The notes beneath the pieces were generated by a model. It did not search any database. It was not told where the DNA came from and saw only the letters and a program-made list of their open reading frames with translations. A stretch of 64,000 nt of DNA from Paenibacillus sp. JJ-223 (GTDB taxonomy: Bacteria > Bacillota > Bacilli > Paenibacillales > Paenibacillaceae). The DNA lies in NCBI RefSeq assembly GCF_927798175.1, contig NZ_CAKMMP010000013.1:179646-243645 (forward strand), read 5' to 3'. The position numbers and the translations under genes are program-made. Positions 1-7,876 of this stretch are shown here, piece by piece. The stretch's first letter is position 1. Each line of letters begins with the position of its first letter.

Positions 1-172
1 TTTGCGCGGACGTATTGGGAATAAAACCGAGTTCTTCAATCGCGAGCATGATTCGTTCCCTCGTTTTGCTGCTGATGCCCTTCGAGTTGTTGATGGCGCG
101 GGAGACGGTGGCGATGCCTACGCCAGCCCGCTCGGCCACATCCTTGATTGTCACTTTATGTTCTTTGCTCAC
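1..172 (-). CDS. LacI-family transcriptional regulator (N-terminal part, cut by window edge)
   Basis: The minus strand encodes a LacI-type helix-turn-helix. It begins near VTIKDVAERAGVG, continues with IATVSRAINNSKG, and carries the hinge-side segment RERIMLAIEELGF. Only the DNA-binding domain lies in the window; the sugar-binding domain is beyond base 1. I chose the GTG at 172 because GAGGT sits about 11 nt upstream. An in-frame ATG at 190 is the alternative but has no clear ribosome site. The gene is divergent from the butanediol dehydrogenase gene, and near-identical palindromes lie before each gene, so it probably controls itself and its neighbour (inference). The ligand cannot be told from this fragment. 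Confidence 0.85.
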   Translation of the reverse strand, partial: MSKEHKVTIKDVAERAGVGIATVSRAINNSKGISSKTRERIMLAIEELGFIPNTSAQ

Positions 173-195
173 GTTAAAATCTGACCTCATTTCAT

Positions 196-209
196 CGGAA
201 ACGATTCCG
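196..209. promoter_or_regulatory. LacI-type operator next to the lacI-like start
   Basis: CGGAAACGATTCCG is an almost perfect 14-bp palindrome with the central CG typical of LacI/CcpA-family operators. It lies just upstream of the lacI-like gene start and matches the second site at 433-446 at 13 of 14 positions. Confidence 0.6.
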
Positions 210-432
210 ATTTTTGGTTCGAAGTAATATATGGAACGATGGATATATATAGATTATAACACTTGCCGCACGAATGTATCCGCATAAATATTGCAGCTGT
301 GGGGAAAATGAATAGGCTTCAATGAAAGTGCTTTATTTCACATGGAGTTCATCGCGAGAATGGTTCAACTTTTAATTAAATAAAAGGAAATTTAAGTTTG
401 ACATGTTATCTAAAGTGTGACATATTTAACTA

Positions 433-446
433 CGGAAACGTTTCCG
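433..446. promoter_or_regulatory. LacI-type (near-cre) operator upstream of bdhA
   Basis: CGGAAACGTTTCCG is a perfect 14-bp palindrome, 39 bp before the bdhA start. It fits the LacI-family operator form and is one base per arm away from a CcpA cre site. Pairing with the site at 196-209 suggests binding by the adjacent regulator, possibly with looping. Confidence 0.65.
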
Positions 447-484
447 GAATTAATTTAAAACAAATCATCTGGGAGATGAAAGAA

Positions 485-1534
485 ATGAAAGCACTTCGTT
501 GGCATGGAGTTAAAGATTTGCGTCTCGAAAACATTGAAGAACCCCGCCCTGTCAAGGGAAAGGTTAAAATAAAAGTAGAATGGTGCGGGATTTGCGGCAG
601 TGATTTGCACGAATATACAGCCGGGCCGATTTTCATTCCCGCGCAGGATCCGCATCCGCTAACAGGGGAGAAAGCACCGATCGTTATGGGCCATGAGTTT
701 TCCGGTCAAGTGGTGGAGGTTGGCGAAGGCGTTACCCGCTTCAAGGCAGGCGATCGCGTAGTCGTTGAGCCGATCTATGCTTGCGGACACTGTGAAGCCT
801 GCAAACAAGGACGATACAATCTGTGCGATGAGATGGGCTTCCTGGGTCTTGCCGGCGGCGGCGGGGGTTTCTCCGAATATGTGACGGCATGGGAAAACAT
901 GGTCCATCCGATTCCCGACTCCATTTCGTACGAACAGGGTGCCCTGGTTGAGCCTTCAGCCGTGGCGCTGCACGCAGTACGCCAAAGCAAACTGAAAGTA
1001 GGAGACACCGCAGCCGTGTTTGGCGCAGGTCCGATCGGTTTGCTCGTCATCGAGGCACTGAAAGCATCTGGTGCTTCCGAGATCTATGTGGTCGAGCTGT
1101 CTGAAGAGCGCAAAGCGAAGGCAGAAGAGCTTGGCGCAATCGTCATCGATCCAACCAAGTTCGACGTGGTGGATGAGATTCATCAACGGACGAATGGCGG
1201 CGTCAACGTAGCTTATGAGGTTACAGGCGTTCCTCCTGTGCTGCAGCAGGCGATTAACTCCACCCGCATTGGCGGCGAATTGATGATTGTCAGCATTTTC
1301 GAAAAGGAAGCGCCGATCATGCCGAATTCCATCGTCATGAAAGAACGTACCGTAAACGGCATCATCGGTTATCGCGACGTGTTCCCGGCCGTCATCAGCC
1401 TGATGGATAAAGGGTTCTTCCCTGCCGAGAAGCTCGTTACCAAACGGATTTCTTTGGATGAAGTCGTGAGCGAAGGGTTCGAAGCGCTTTTGAAAGAGAA
1501 AAACCAGGTTAAGATTCTCGTAAAAGCAGAGTAA
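485..1534 (+). CDS. bdhA: Zinc-dependent (R,R)-butanediol dehydrogenase
   Basis: This is a medium-chain alcohol dehydrogenase of 349 residues, close to the usual BdhA length. BdhA interconverts acetoin and 2,3-butanediol with NAD(H) in the cytoplasm, during overflow metabolism. Visible motifs are CGICGSDLHEY (catalytic zinc cysteine), GHEFSGQVVEVG, the structural-zinc cluster CGHCEACKQGRYNLC, and the Rossmann motif GAGPIGLL. I chose ATG 485 because GGGAG lies 9 nt upstream; the open frame extends to 398 but lacks a ribosome site there. A LacI-type operator precedes it and a strong terminator follows, so it is a single-gene unit. Sorbitol or threonine dehydrogenase is a less likely identity. 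Confidence 0.9.
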   Translation: MKALRWHGVKDLRLENIEEPRPVKGKVKIKVEWCGICGSDLHEYTAGPIFIPAQDPHPLTGEKAPIVMGHEFSGQVVEVGEGVTRFKAGDRVVVEPIYACGHCEACKQGRYNLCDEMGFLGLAGGGGGFSEYVTAWENMVHPIPDSISYEQGALVEPSAVALHAVRQSKLKVGDTAAVFGAGPIGLLVIEALKASGASEIYVVELSEERKAKAEELGAIVIDPTKFDVVDEIHQRTNGGVNVAYEVTGVPPVLQQAINSTRIGGELMIVSIFEKEAPIMPNSIVMKERTVNGIIGYRDVFPAVISLMDKGFFPAEKLVTKRISLDEVVSEGFEALLKEKNQVKILVKAE

Positions 1535-1610
1535 TGTCCTTGCAAGACGGGAATGAGGGGGTACAGCTGTCTATCAAGTAGGCGGGTATCACGTATATTG
1601 CAATCGTTAC

Positions 1611-1655
1611 AAGAGGCAAAGCTATCGGCGGCAGCGGATAGTTTGCCTCTTTTTT
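1611..1655 (+). terminator. Rho-independent terminator after bdhA
   Basis: Inverted repeat AGAGGCAAaGCTATC / GATAGTTTGCCTCT closing a short loop and followed by a T run. Confidence 0.85.
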
Positions 1656-1710
1656 GCGCATCGTGGGCGGACTTTGTTGCAAGCATGTACGGTTTCACAT
1701 AGTATAAAAG

Positions 1711-1725
1711 GATACAAAATGTATC
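1711..1725. promoter_or_regulatory. Small palindrome upstream of the propeller gene
   Basis: GATACaaaatGTATC is a perfect inverted repeat 49 bp before the start at 1774. It could be an operator, but no regulator is adjacent and it may be chance. Confidence 0.25.
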
Positions 1726-1773
1726 GTTTATAGCTCGGAATCAATGAGAATACGCAAGAAGGAGGAAGTGGAC

Positions 1774-3087
1774 ATGCAGAGCAATAGCAAGTGGATTGCG
1801 TTCATGTTGACCATTGCCGCGGGCTTGGGATGGTTGGCGGCAGGGAAATTTCAGACGAAATCACATGTACCGCAGGAACTGCCGCCGCAGGGAGAGCAGG
1901 TAATGGCTAAGGCAAAGGTATCCAGCATTCCGGGGCCTTCGTCCGACGTGACTTCCAAAATCGAATTTCTGGGCAAACCGTTCAACAAAGCGCCTTATGC
2001 CAACAACGTTTGGGATATGCAGCTGTACAACGGGAAAATTTATTTGGGCTTTGGAAACAGCAGCAACACTGGTCCATCTCCGAATGCGGGGCCCATTCCC
2101 ATCATCTACTATGATGCCGCAGGTTCGTCGTTTACGACCCAATCGGTAAAAAGCAGCAACCCCTCCCTGAAGTCTGCGCCCAAAATGACAGTCGACGAAG
2201 AGCAGATTGACATATTCAAAGTGCTTGACGGCAAACTGTATATTCCGGGAAATGATTCGGACGGTGAAGAATGGTCATTAGGCAATTTCTATCGATTGGA
2301 CGGGGACGTTTGGACGAAATACCGCAATTTGCCTTCGGGCATTCATGTATATGACATGGCATTGTATCAAGGAAAATTATTTGCCGCCATCGGTACGGAT
2401 CGTAAACCGACAGTGCTTGTTTCCCACGACATGGGCGAAAGTTGGCAGGTGTTTGCAACGATGAATGCGCTCGGAATGCGTGCCTATTCGCTGTTCGAAA
2501 TCAACGGCAAGTTGTATGCTTCCGCCATGTTGTATCCGGACAACAAAATATGGGGCGACAAAACAAACATTCTGGAAATCAACGCAAAGCTGGAAAAGAA
2601 AGAAGTGGTGGTGTACGGGAAAAACCTGCTCCCTGGGCTGACGTACCAGCAAGGGACAGTTCCGTACAACAAAATCGGCAAAAAGGTGAATTTCAACGGC
2701 AAACTGGTCTACATTATTGGCAGCGTATTCAACGACCATCAACTGCTGCCCAAATCGTTGAACGTTATGACGGATATCCATCAGGCCCGAAGGGTTGCGC
2801 TGCCTGATGCAAAAGCTTTGCCGACGGATGTGCTCGCTCGCGACGGCAAAGTGTACGTTTTGACGTATACGCGGTTAAGCGCCAACTCATATATCAACCG
2901 GGTATACCAAACGACCGATTTGGACACATGGAACGAGGTGCTGCGTTTTAAACAGGACACGTACGCCAAATCGTTCGAGGAATATGACGGTGATTTCTAC
3001 TTCGGTCTGGGCACGGATCCGGATGTGCTTTCTCCCTCGTCGGGAAAATTGCTGCGGGTTCGAAGCCAGTATATTCCGAAGATATAA
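1774..3087 (+). CDS. Secreted or membrane-anchored seven-repeat beta-propeller protein, function unknown
   Basis: The 437-residue product starts with an uncleaved-looking or Sec-type N-terminal hydrophobic segment (residues 6-22, WIAFMLTIAAGLGWLAAG). The rest shows seven copies of an aromatic/hydrophobic-x-G-K-hydrophobic-Y/F pattern: YNGKIYLGFG, LDGKLYIPGN, YQGKLFAAIG, INGKLYASAM, FNGKLVYIIG, RDGKVYVLTY and YDGDFYFGLG. This spacing is what a seven-bladed beta-propeller (Kelch/BNR-like) gives. AAGGAGG lies 8 nt before ATG 1774; the longer frame from 1744 has no ribosome site. No catalytic residues can be assigned. It stands alone between two terminators. A surface sugar- or protein-binding role is possible but unproven. 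Confidence 0.8.
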   Translation: MQSNSKWIAFMLTIAAGLGWLAAGKFQTKSHVPQELPPQGEQVMAKAKVSSIPGPSSDVTSKIEFLGKPFNKAPYANNVWDMQLYNGKIYLGFGNSSNTGPSPNAGPIPIIYYDAAGSSFTTQSVKSSNPSLKSAPKMTVDEEQIDIFKVLDGKLYIPGNDSDGEEWSLGNFYRLDGDVWTKYRNLPSGIHVYDMALYQGKLFAAIGTDRKPTVLVSHDMGESWQVFATMNALGMRAYSLFEINGKLYASAMLYPDNKIWGDKTNILEINAKLEKKEVVVYGKNLLPGLTYQQGTVPYNKIGKKVNFNGKLVYIIGSVFNDHQLLPKSLNVMTDIHQARRVALPDAKALPTDVLARDGKVYVLTYTRLSANSYINRVYQTTDLDTWNEVLRFKQDTYAKSFEEYDGDFYFGLGTDPDVLSPSSGKLLRVRSQYIPKI

Positions 3088-3419
3088 TTTAACCCGGATG
3101 AAGGATTACGATGGAATTAAAGGAAAACCAACGTACAGCCGCCGTATTGGCGGCTATTTTACGAGACTATAATGATAATTTCAATATATGAAAAATTCAT
3201 AATAGAAAACCAAGCTTCCGCGCACGCTCTTAAGCACATTCCGCCAGGGATCGGTTCCCGCGCTTCGAATAACGTGAATGTCTGCCAGACCGTTACACCC
3301 ATGCAACGTGTTGGTCAGGTGGAACAAGGGAGATTGGTTTTGAAAAAACGGATACATATGATATGGTAGGCCTGAACCTTTGATTCGCTTCACGATACGC
3401 ACAAGGAGGCAAACATACA
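3088..3419 (+). other. Intergenic region with a weak terminator-like hairpin
   Basis: AGCCGCC gtatt GGCGGCT (3137-3155) followed by ATTTT could end the propeller transcript. The remainder shows no conserved gene; short open frames here lack ribosome sites. Confidence 0.45.
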
Positions 3420-4796
3420 TTGAATATGAAGCAAAACGAGCAGAACCACCGCACGAGACAGAGATACAGGGGTTTCGTTCTATTCCTGCTGCTGGGCACG
3501 ATGATTATGCTGGCAGCTTGCGGACAATCCGGGCAACCCAATCCTTCGGCCAGTCCCGATGCCGGTACAGGCCAGGAAGGAACCGGGAACAGCAGCGGCC
3601 AAGCCGGATCTGCCGGGAGCGGCTCCCAACCGGAAGCGGGGAACTCGCCCGGGAACGAGTCAGAGGAAGGCACGACGCCATCCCAGGAGAACCATGATCC
3701 CGTTCAGGAGCAGTTGGATCAGATGACCCTGGAGGAAAAAGTGGGGCAAATGATCCTCGCCGGCGTTCAAGGCACTGTGCTGGATGACCAGGCTCGCCGC
3801 ATGATTGCAGACCAAAAGGTTGGCGGCATTATTTTATATGCGAACAACGTGACAACGCTGGATGGAACAGCGAAGTTCGTGCAATCCATTAAAGAAGCGA
3901 ACCGTTCCAATCCTGTTCCCATTCTGATGGGTGTAGACCAGGAAGGCGGCAAGGTAAGCCGCATGCCCGATGAGGTGAAGTCGATTCCTTCCAATGGAAA
4001 GGTGGGCAAAACCAAGGACGCAGGCCTTGCAGAAGAGATGGGCACGCTGCTGGCAAGGCAGGTGAAGCTTGCCGGATTCAATCTCGATTTTGCCCCGGTG
4101 CTGGACGTAAACAGCAACCCGAATAACCCGGTCATTGGCGACCGTTCATTCGGCAGCACGGCTGAGCTGGTGTCCCGTCTGGGCGTGGCCGAGATGAAGG
4201 GGCTGCGCAGCGAGGGCATCATTCCGGTCGTGAAGCATTTTCCCGGTCACGGGGATACGTCGGTCGATTCCCATTTGGAGCTGCCCGTGGTAAACAAAAC
4301 GGAGCAGCAATTGGCAAAGCTGGAGTGGATCCCTTTTGAAGCGGCGATCAAGGAGAACGCCGAGGCGGTCATGGTGGCCCATATTTTATTTCCGAAGCTT
4401 GATTCCAAGTACCCGGCATCGCTCTCTAACGTCATTATCGGCGAACATCTGCGCGGCAAATTCAATTATCAAGGCGTCGTCATCACGGATGATCTCAGCA
4501 TGGGAGCCATCGCCAAAAACTTCAAGCTGGATGAAGCCGCCCTGGCAACTGTCCGTGCAGGCAGCGATATTTTGCTCGTCGCCCACAGTTACGAAAGCGC
4601 AAAGACGATTTTTGATACGCTGATCGATGCGGTAAAGAAAGGCAAGCTCGACGAATCCCGCATCGACGAGAGCGTCTATCGCATTTTGGCATTGAAACGG
4701 AAGGCGGGCCTGTCGGACGAAAGGCAGGCTTCCGGCGATCTGACCCAGTTGAATAAAGACATTACGAACTGGCGCAAACAGGTGGAAGCACGTTGA
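3420..4796 (+). CDS. Lipoprotein beta-N-acetylhexosaminidase, glycoside hydrolase family 3 (NagZ-like)
   Basis: This 458-residue protein has a lipoprotein signal (hydrophobic stretch, then LAAC with Cys about residue 34). A Gly/Ser/Pro-rich spacer runs to about residue 95, followed by a GH3 catalytic domain. Family motifs are MTLEEKVGQMILAG, VDQEGGKVSRMP, FAPVLDVNSNP and VIGDRSFG. The bacterial N-acetylglucosaminidase signature KHFPGHGDTSVDSH carries the Asp-His acid/base pair, and VITDDLSMGAI holds the nucleophile Asp. The family removes GlcNAc from cell-wall fragments, here outside the membrane. AAGGAGG lies 10 nt before TTG 3420; ATG 3426 is the alternative start. It lacks the extra C-terminal domain of longer Bacillus NagZ proteins. 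Confidence 0.9.
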   Translation: MNMKQNEQNHRTRQRYRGFVLFLLLGTMIMLAACGQSGQPNPSASPDAGTGQEGTGNSSGQAGSAGSGSQPEAGNSPGNESEEGTTPSQENHDPVQEQLDQMTLEEKVGQMILAGVQGTVLDDQARRMIADQKVGGIILYANNVTTLDGTAKFVQSIKEANRSNPVPILMGVDQEGGKVSRMPDEVKSIPSNGKVGKTKDAGLAEEMGTLLARQVKLAGFNLDFAPVLDVNSNPNNPVIGDRSFGSTAELVSRLGVAEMKGLRSEGIIPVVKHFPGHGDTSVDSHLELPVVNKTEQQLAKLEWIPFEAAIKENAEAVMVAHILFPKLDSKYPASLSNVIIGEHLRGKFNYQGVVITDDLSMGAIAKNFKLDEAALATVRAGSDILLVAHSYESAKTIFDTLIDAVKKGKLDESRIDESVYRILALKRKAGLSDERQASGDLTQLNKDITNWRKQVEAR

Positions 4797-4842
4797 TGTA
4801 ACATTTGAGGCAATCTGATGAGGATATGGAACGAAGGCATTC

Positions 4843-4890
4843 GTGCCGGGCAGCTTTCCGCGTGCATGGGGGGCTTGTTCGGCACTTTTT
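4843..4890 (+). terminator. Terminator after the GH3 gene
   Basis: GTGCCG at 4843-4848 pairs with CGGCAC at 4880-4885, with a GC-rich interior and a run of five T directly after. Confidence 0.6.
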
Positions 4891-4986
4891 GTTATGCGCA
4901 CAGGGGCTCCTTCGCTTATTTATTTGCGCTGTTAGGTTGCCAGATGTGACAGTTGTGATATGATTTGTGCTGGAGTGGATTGCGAA

Positions 4987-5112
4987 ACATCTTCCGATCG
5001 CTATTATCCCCAGATTTTTTTGATCCCCTTTTTCAAAGGGAAAATCCGGTGATAAACACGAAGCGTATGCTTTCGATGGAGCTTTCTTACAGAAAGCTTT
5101 TAGCTCCGCTTC
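4987..5112 (-). repeat. Dispersed structured intergenic repeat, partial copy in reverse orientation
   Basis: Read on the minus strand this matches the copies at 10186-10390 and 33866-34069. Shared parts are the AAAGCTTTC hairpin, the ATCACCGGATTTTCCC ... AAATCTGGGGATAA stem, and GCGATCGGAAGATG. The outer 5' and 3' parts of the full element are missing. It lies between the GH3 gene and the response-regulator gene, antisense to both. Confidence 0.75.
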
Positions 5113-5198
5113 TGCAGATTCTTTTTGCCCCCTCCGTTTTTGTGTAAATTTCTAGTTCAACCTATATAGATGATATAAGTTAAAGGTGGTACTGCTTG

Positions 5199-5903
5199 AT
5201 GTATACCATAATGGTTATCGAAGATGATCCCAAAATTGCGGGTTTGTTATGTTCGCATATTGAACGATACGGGGACAGGGCCGTAAAGGCGCTGGATTTC
5301 GAAGGAATATTACAGCAGTTTGAGCAGCTGCAGCCCCATCTTGTGCTGCTCGATATCAATTTGCCAAGCTATGACGGGTTTTACTGGTGTCGGCAGATCC
5401 GCACGGTTTCCACATGTCCGATCCTTTTTATTTCGGCCCGGAGCGGCAAAATGGATCAGGTCATGGCGCTCGAAAACGGAGCTGACGATTATATCACCAA
5501 ACCTTTCGAGCATGAGATCGTCATGGCCAAAATCCGCAGCCAGCTGCGGAGGGTCTACGGCGACTACGCGGCAAGGCATGAAGAACGCACCGTGGAGCTG
5601 GACGGTCTGAAATTGTACCTTGAAAGCATGGAGATTCAGTGGGGCGACGCCAAAGTCCAGCTCACGAAAAAAGAAACGATTTTGCTGGAGACGCTGTTGC
5701 GCCGCAGTCCCAAACTGGTGAGCCGGGAGACGATTTTGGAGAAGCTGTGGGACGATTCCTTTGTGGACGACAATACGCTTAGCGTTAACGTTACGCGTGT
5801 TCGCAAACGCTTGGCAGAGCTTGGCATTTCGGACGCGCTGGAAACGGTAAGGGGTTCCGGATATCGGTTAATCAACCATTGGAAAACGGTTCAGGAACCA
5901 TGA
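5199..5903 (+). CDS. OmpR/PhoB-family response regulator of a Bce-type module
   Basis: The 234-residue product has an N-terminal receiver domain (acidic pocket in IEDDPK, phospho-acceptor Asp in LVLLDINLPSYDG, Lys in YITKPFEHE). A C-terminal winged helix (about 130-230) ends RGSGYRLI. ATG 5199 lies 9 nt after AAGGTGG; a TTG three bases earlier is also possible. Its stop overlaps the start of the sensor kinase (ATGA), so the two are translationally coupled. The following ABC genes make this a BceR-like regulator that would activate the transporter on cell-wall antibiotic stress (family knowledge plus context). Confidence 0.9.
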   Translation: MYTIMVIEDDPKIAGLLCSHIERYGDRAVKALDFEGILQQFEQLQPHLVLLDINLPSYDGFYWCRQIRTVSTCPILFISARSGKMDQVMALENGADDYITKPFEHEIVMAKIRSQLRRVYGDYAARHEERTVELDGLKLYLESMEIQWGDAKVQLTKKETILLETLLRRSPKLVSRETILEKLWDDSFVDDNTLSVNVTRVRKRLAELGISDALETVRGSGYRLINHWKTVQEP

Positions 5904-6883
5904 GGCTGTTCATCCGGGAACATATCGCGTTGACGGTTTGGATCTTTGCCATATTGCTCGCCGTCATCGCCGTATTCTGGTATGACGGGTATGATCACTG
6001 GCTTACCGCTGCATATGCGGCTTTTCTGGGTTTGTTTCTGTATGCGGGCTATCTGTGCTATCGTTATTTATCGCATCGCCAGTTTTATCGGCGCATGTCC
6101 AGACCGATGACTTCCTTGCAGGAATTCGTCTCTCTAAACGAAACCGCCCCGTTGACGCAGGCATTGGACCGACTGATGGACTCCCAATACGGCCATTACC
6201 ATGCAAGGCTGCACGGGATGGAGCAAAGACAGCAAGAATATTTGACGTTCATGAACCAATGGGTGCATCAGATGAAAACACCGCTGTCCGTCATCGAGTT
6301 GACCGTGGAGGGTCAGGAGGATGACGATCTGCGGCTTGCAAGCATTCGCGAGGAAGCCGACCAACTCCGGCGAGGATTGGAGAACGTATTGTATGTCGCG
6401 CGTTTGGAGACGTTCGAACAGGATTTCAGCGTCGAACCCGTACGGCTGAAGGCGGTGGGCGAAGACGCTGTTCATGAACTGAAGCGTTTTTTTATTCGCA
6501 GCCATGTTTATCCCGACATGCAGATCGAAGACGATCTGGTCGTACAGTCTGATGCCAAATGGCTGCGCTTCGTTCTGGTCCAATTGTTGTCCAATGCCAT
6601 TAAATACTCCGCAGGCAGCGAACAGAAAATAAAGCTGCGAGCTTACCGGGCGGAGCATGCCGTGATTTTGGAGGTGCAGGATCGGGGCGTGGGCATTCCG
6701 AAATCGGACCTGAACCGGGTGTTTCAACCTTTTTTCACTGGGGAGAACGGTCGGCACTTCAAAGAATCTACCGGCATGGGATTGTACATCGTCAAGGAAG
6801 TGCTGACCCGCATGAATCATTCGGTGGAGCTGGAATCCGTCCGGGGGGAAGGTACATTGGTACGGATTCGTTTTGAAAGTTAA
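5900..6883 (+). CDS. Intramembrane-sensing histidine kinase (BceS-like)
   Basis: This 327-residue kinase has two N-terminal transmembrane helices (about 10-28 and 34-54) with almost no extracellular loop, the hallmark of BceS-type kinases that sense through their partner transporter. The H box is NQWVHQMKTPLSVIEL, the N box LSNAIKYS, G1 is DRGVGIP and G2 GMGLYIVKEVL. ATG 5900 overlaps the regulator stop by 4 nt. A terminator hairpin follows, so the ABC genes are probably transcribed from their own regulated promoter. Confidence 0.9.
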   Translation: MRLFIREHIALTVWIFAILLAVIAVFWYDGYDHWLTAAYAAFLGLFLYAGYLCYRYLSHRQFYRRMSRPMTSLQEFVSLNETAPLTQALDRLMDSQYGHYHARLHGMEQRQQEYLTFMNQWVHQMKTPLSVIELTVEGQEDDDLRLASIREEADQLRRGLENVLYVARLETFEQDFSVEPVRLKAVGEDAVHELKRFFIRSHVYPDMQIEDDLVVQSDAKWLRFVLVQLLSNAIKYSAGSEQKIKLRAYRAEHAVILEVQDRGVGIPKSDLNRVFQPFFTGENGRHFKESTGMGLYIVKEVLTRMNHSVELESVRGEGTLVRIRFES

Positions 6884-6912
6884 AGCGGTTAGGAAACACG
6901 CTGTCCAAGAAG

Positions 6913-6945
6913 ACGTCAGTGCCTATACAAGGCGCGGACGTTTTT
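6913..6945 (+). terminator. Terminator after the two-component genes
   Basis: ACGTCagtGCCT / AGGCgcgGACGT imperfect stem followed by TTTTTC. Confidence 0.65.
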
Positions 6946-6955
6946 CTTTTGTGGC

Positions 6956-6988
6956 AACCTTACAACAATGTCATGATCGTGAAAGGTT
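6956..6988. promoter_or_regulatory. Inverted repeat, candidate response-regulator site before the ABC genes
   Basis: AACCTTACA and TGAAAGGTT form an imperfect inverted repeat about 120-150 bp upstream of the ABC ATPase start. Position suits a BceR-type activator site; binding is inferred only. Confidence 0.3.
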
Positions 6989-7105
6989 AATCCATAGGAG
7001 AATAGCGGAAACTTCGATAGACTGGGATCAGCAAAGAAAACTGCGTTTCGATAAAACGGCGGTTTGAGTCAAGCCGATTTTTGGAAAGAAAGGGGTTCTA
7101 AAATC

Positions 7106-7876
7106 ATGGAAATTTGCTCGGTCAAGCAAATCAGCAAAATTTATAAAGGCATCGTATCTCACGAAGCGTTATCCGGAATCGATCTGAGCATTCAGGAGGG
7201 CGAGTTCGTAGGCATTATGGGGCCGTCCGGCAGCGGCAAAACGACGCTTCTGAACATGATCTCGACGATCGACCGTCCGACCTCGGGCGAACTGAACATT
7301 GGAGGACGTGATCCGTTTGCGCTGCATGCCGATGAACTTGCTTTGTTCCGGCGCAGGGAATTGGGATTTGTATTTCAATCGTTCAACTTGCTCAATACGC
7401 TCACGGTGAAGGAAAACATCGTATTGCCGCTCACGCTGGACGGAGTATCCGTCCAAGAAATGAACGAACGTGCGGCGAGGTTGGCTGATAAGCTGGGAAT
7501 CTCGGACATTCTCGATAAGCGTACTTTCGAAATATCGGGCGGGCAAGCCCAACGGACGGCGATCGCGCGTGCGCTGATTCACGGGCCCAAACTGATTCTT
7601 GCGGACGAACCTACCGGAAACCTCGATTCGAAGGCCGCCCGCGACGTGATGGAGATGCTGGAACGCCGGAACCGCGAGGACCGGGCCACGATGCTGCTGG
7701 TTACGCATGATGCGGTGGCCGCGAGTTACTGCAGCCGGGTCGTGTTCATCAAGGACGGGCAGCTATACAACGAAATTCATTACGGGGACAACCGGCCTGC
7801 GTTCTACCAGCGAATCATCAATGTGTTGTCTTTGATGGGGGGAACGGGACATGAATTTTCGCCAGTTCGCCATTAA
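7106..7876 (+). CDS. Bce-type ABC transporter ATP-binding protein
   Basis: The 256-residue ATPase has Walker A GPSGSGKTT, a Q loop at FVFQSFNLL, signature SGGQAQRTAIARAL, Walker B LILADEPTGNLDS and the H-loop VTHD. The sequence is of the LolD/MacB/BceA branch. ATG 7106 follows AAAGAAAGGGG; the frame opens earlier at 7064 without a good ribosome site. The last 26 bases overlap the permease gene, so both subunits are coupled. Such transporters confer resistance to bacitracin-like or lantibiotic peptides and act as co-sensors; the actual drug is not determinable here. Confidence 0.9.
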   Translation: MEICSVKQISKIYKGIVSHEALSGIDLSIQEGEFVGIMGPSGSGKTTLLNMISTIDRPTSGELNIGGRDPFALHADELALFRRRELGFVFQSFNLLNTLTVKENIVLPLTLDGVSVQEMNERAARLADKLGISDILDKRTFEISGGQAQRTAIARALIHGPKLILADEPTGNLDSKAARDVMEMLERRNREDRATMLLVTHDAVAASYCSRVVFIKDGQLYNEIHYGDNRPAFYQRIINVLSLMGGTGHEFSPVRH

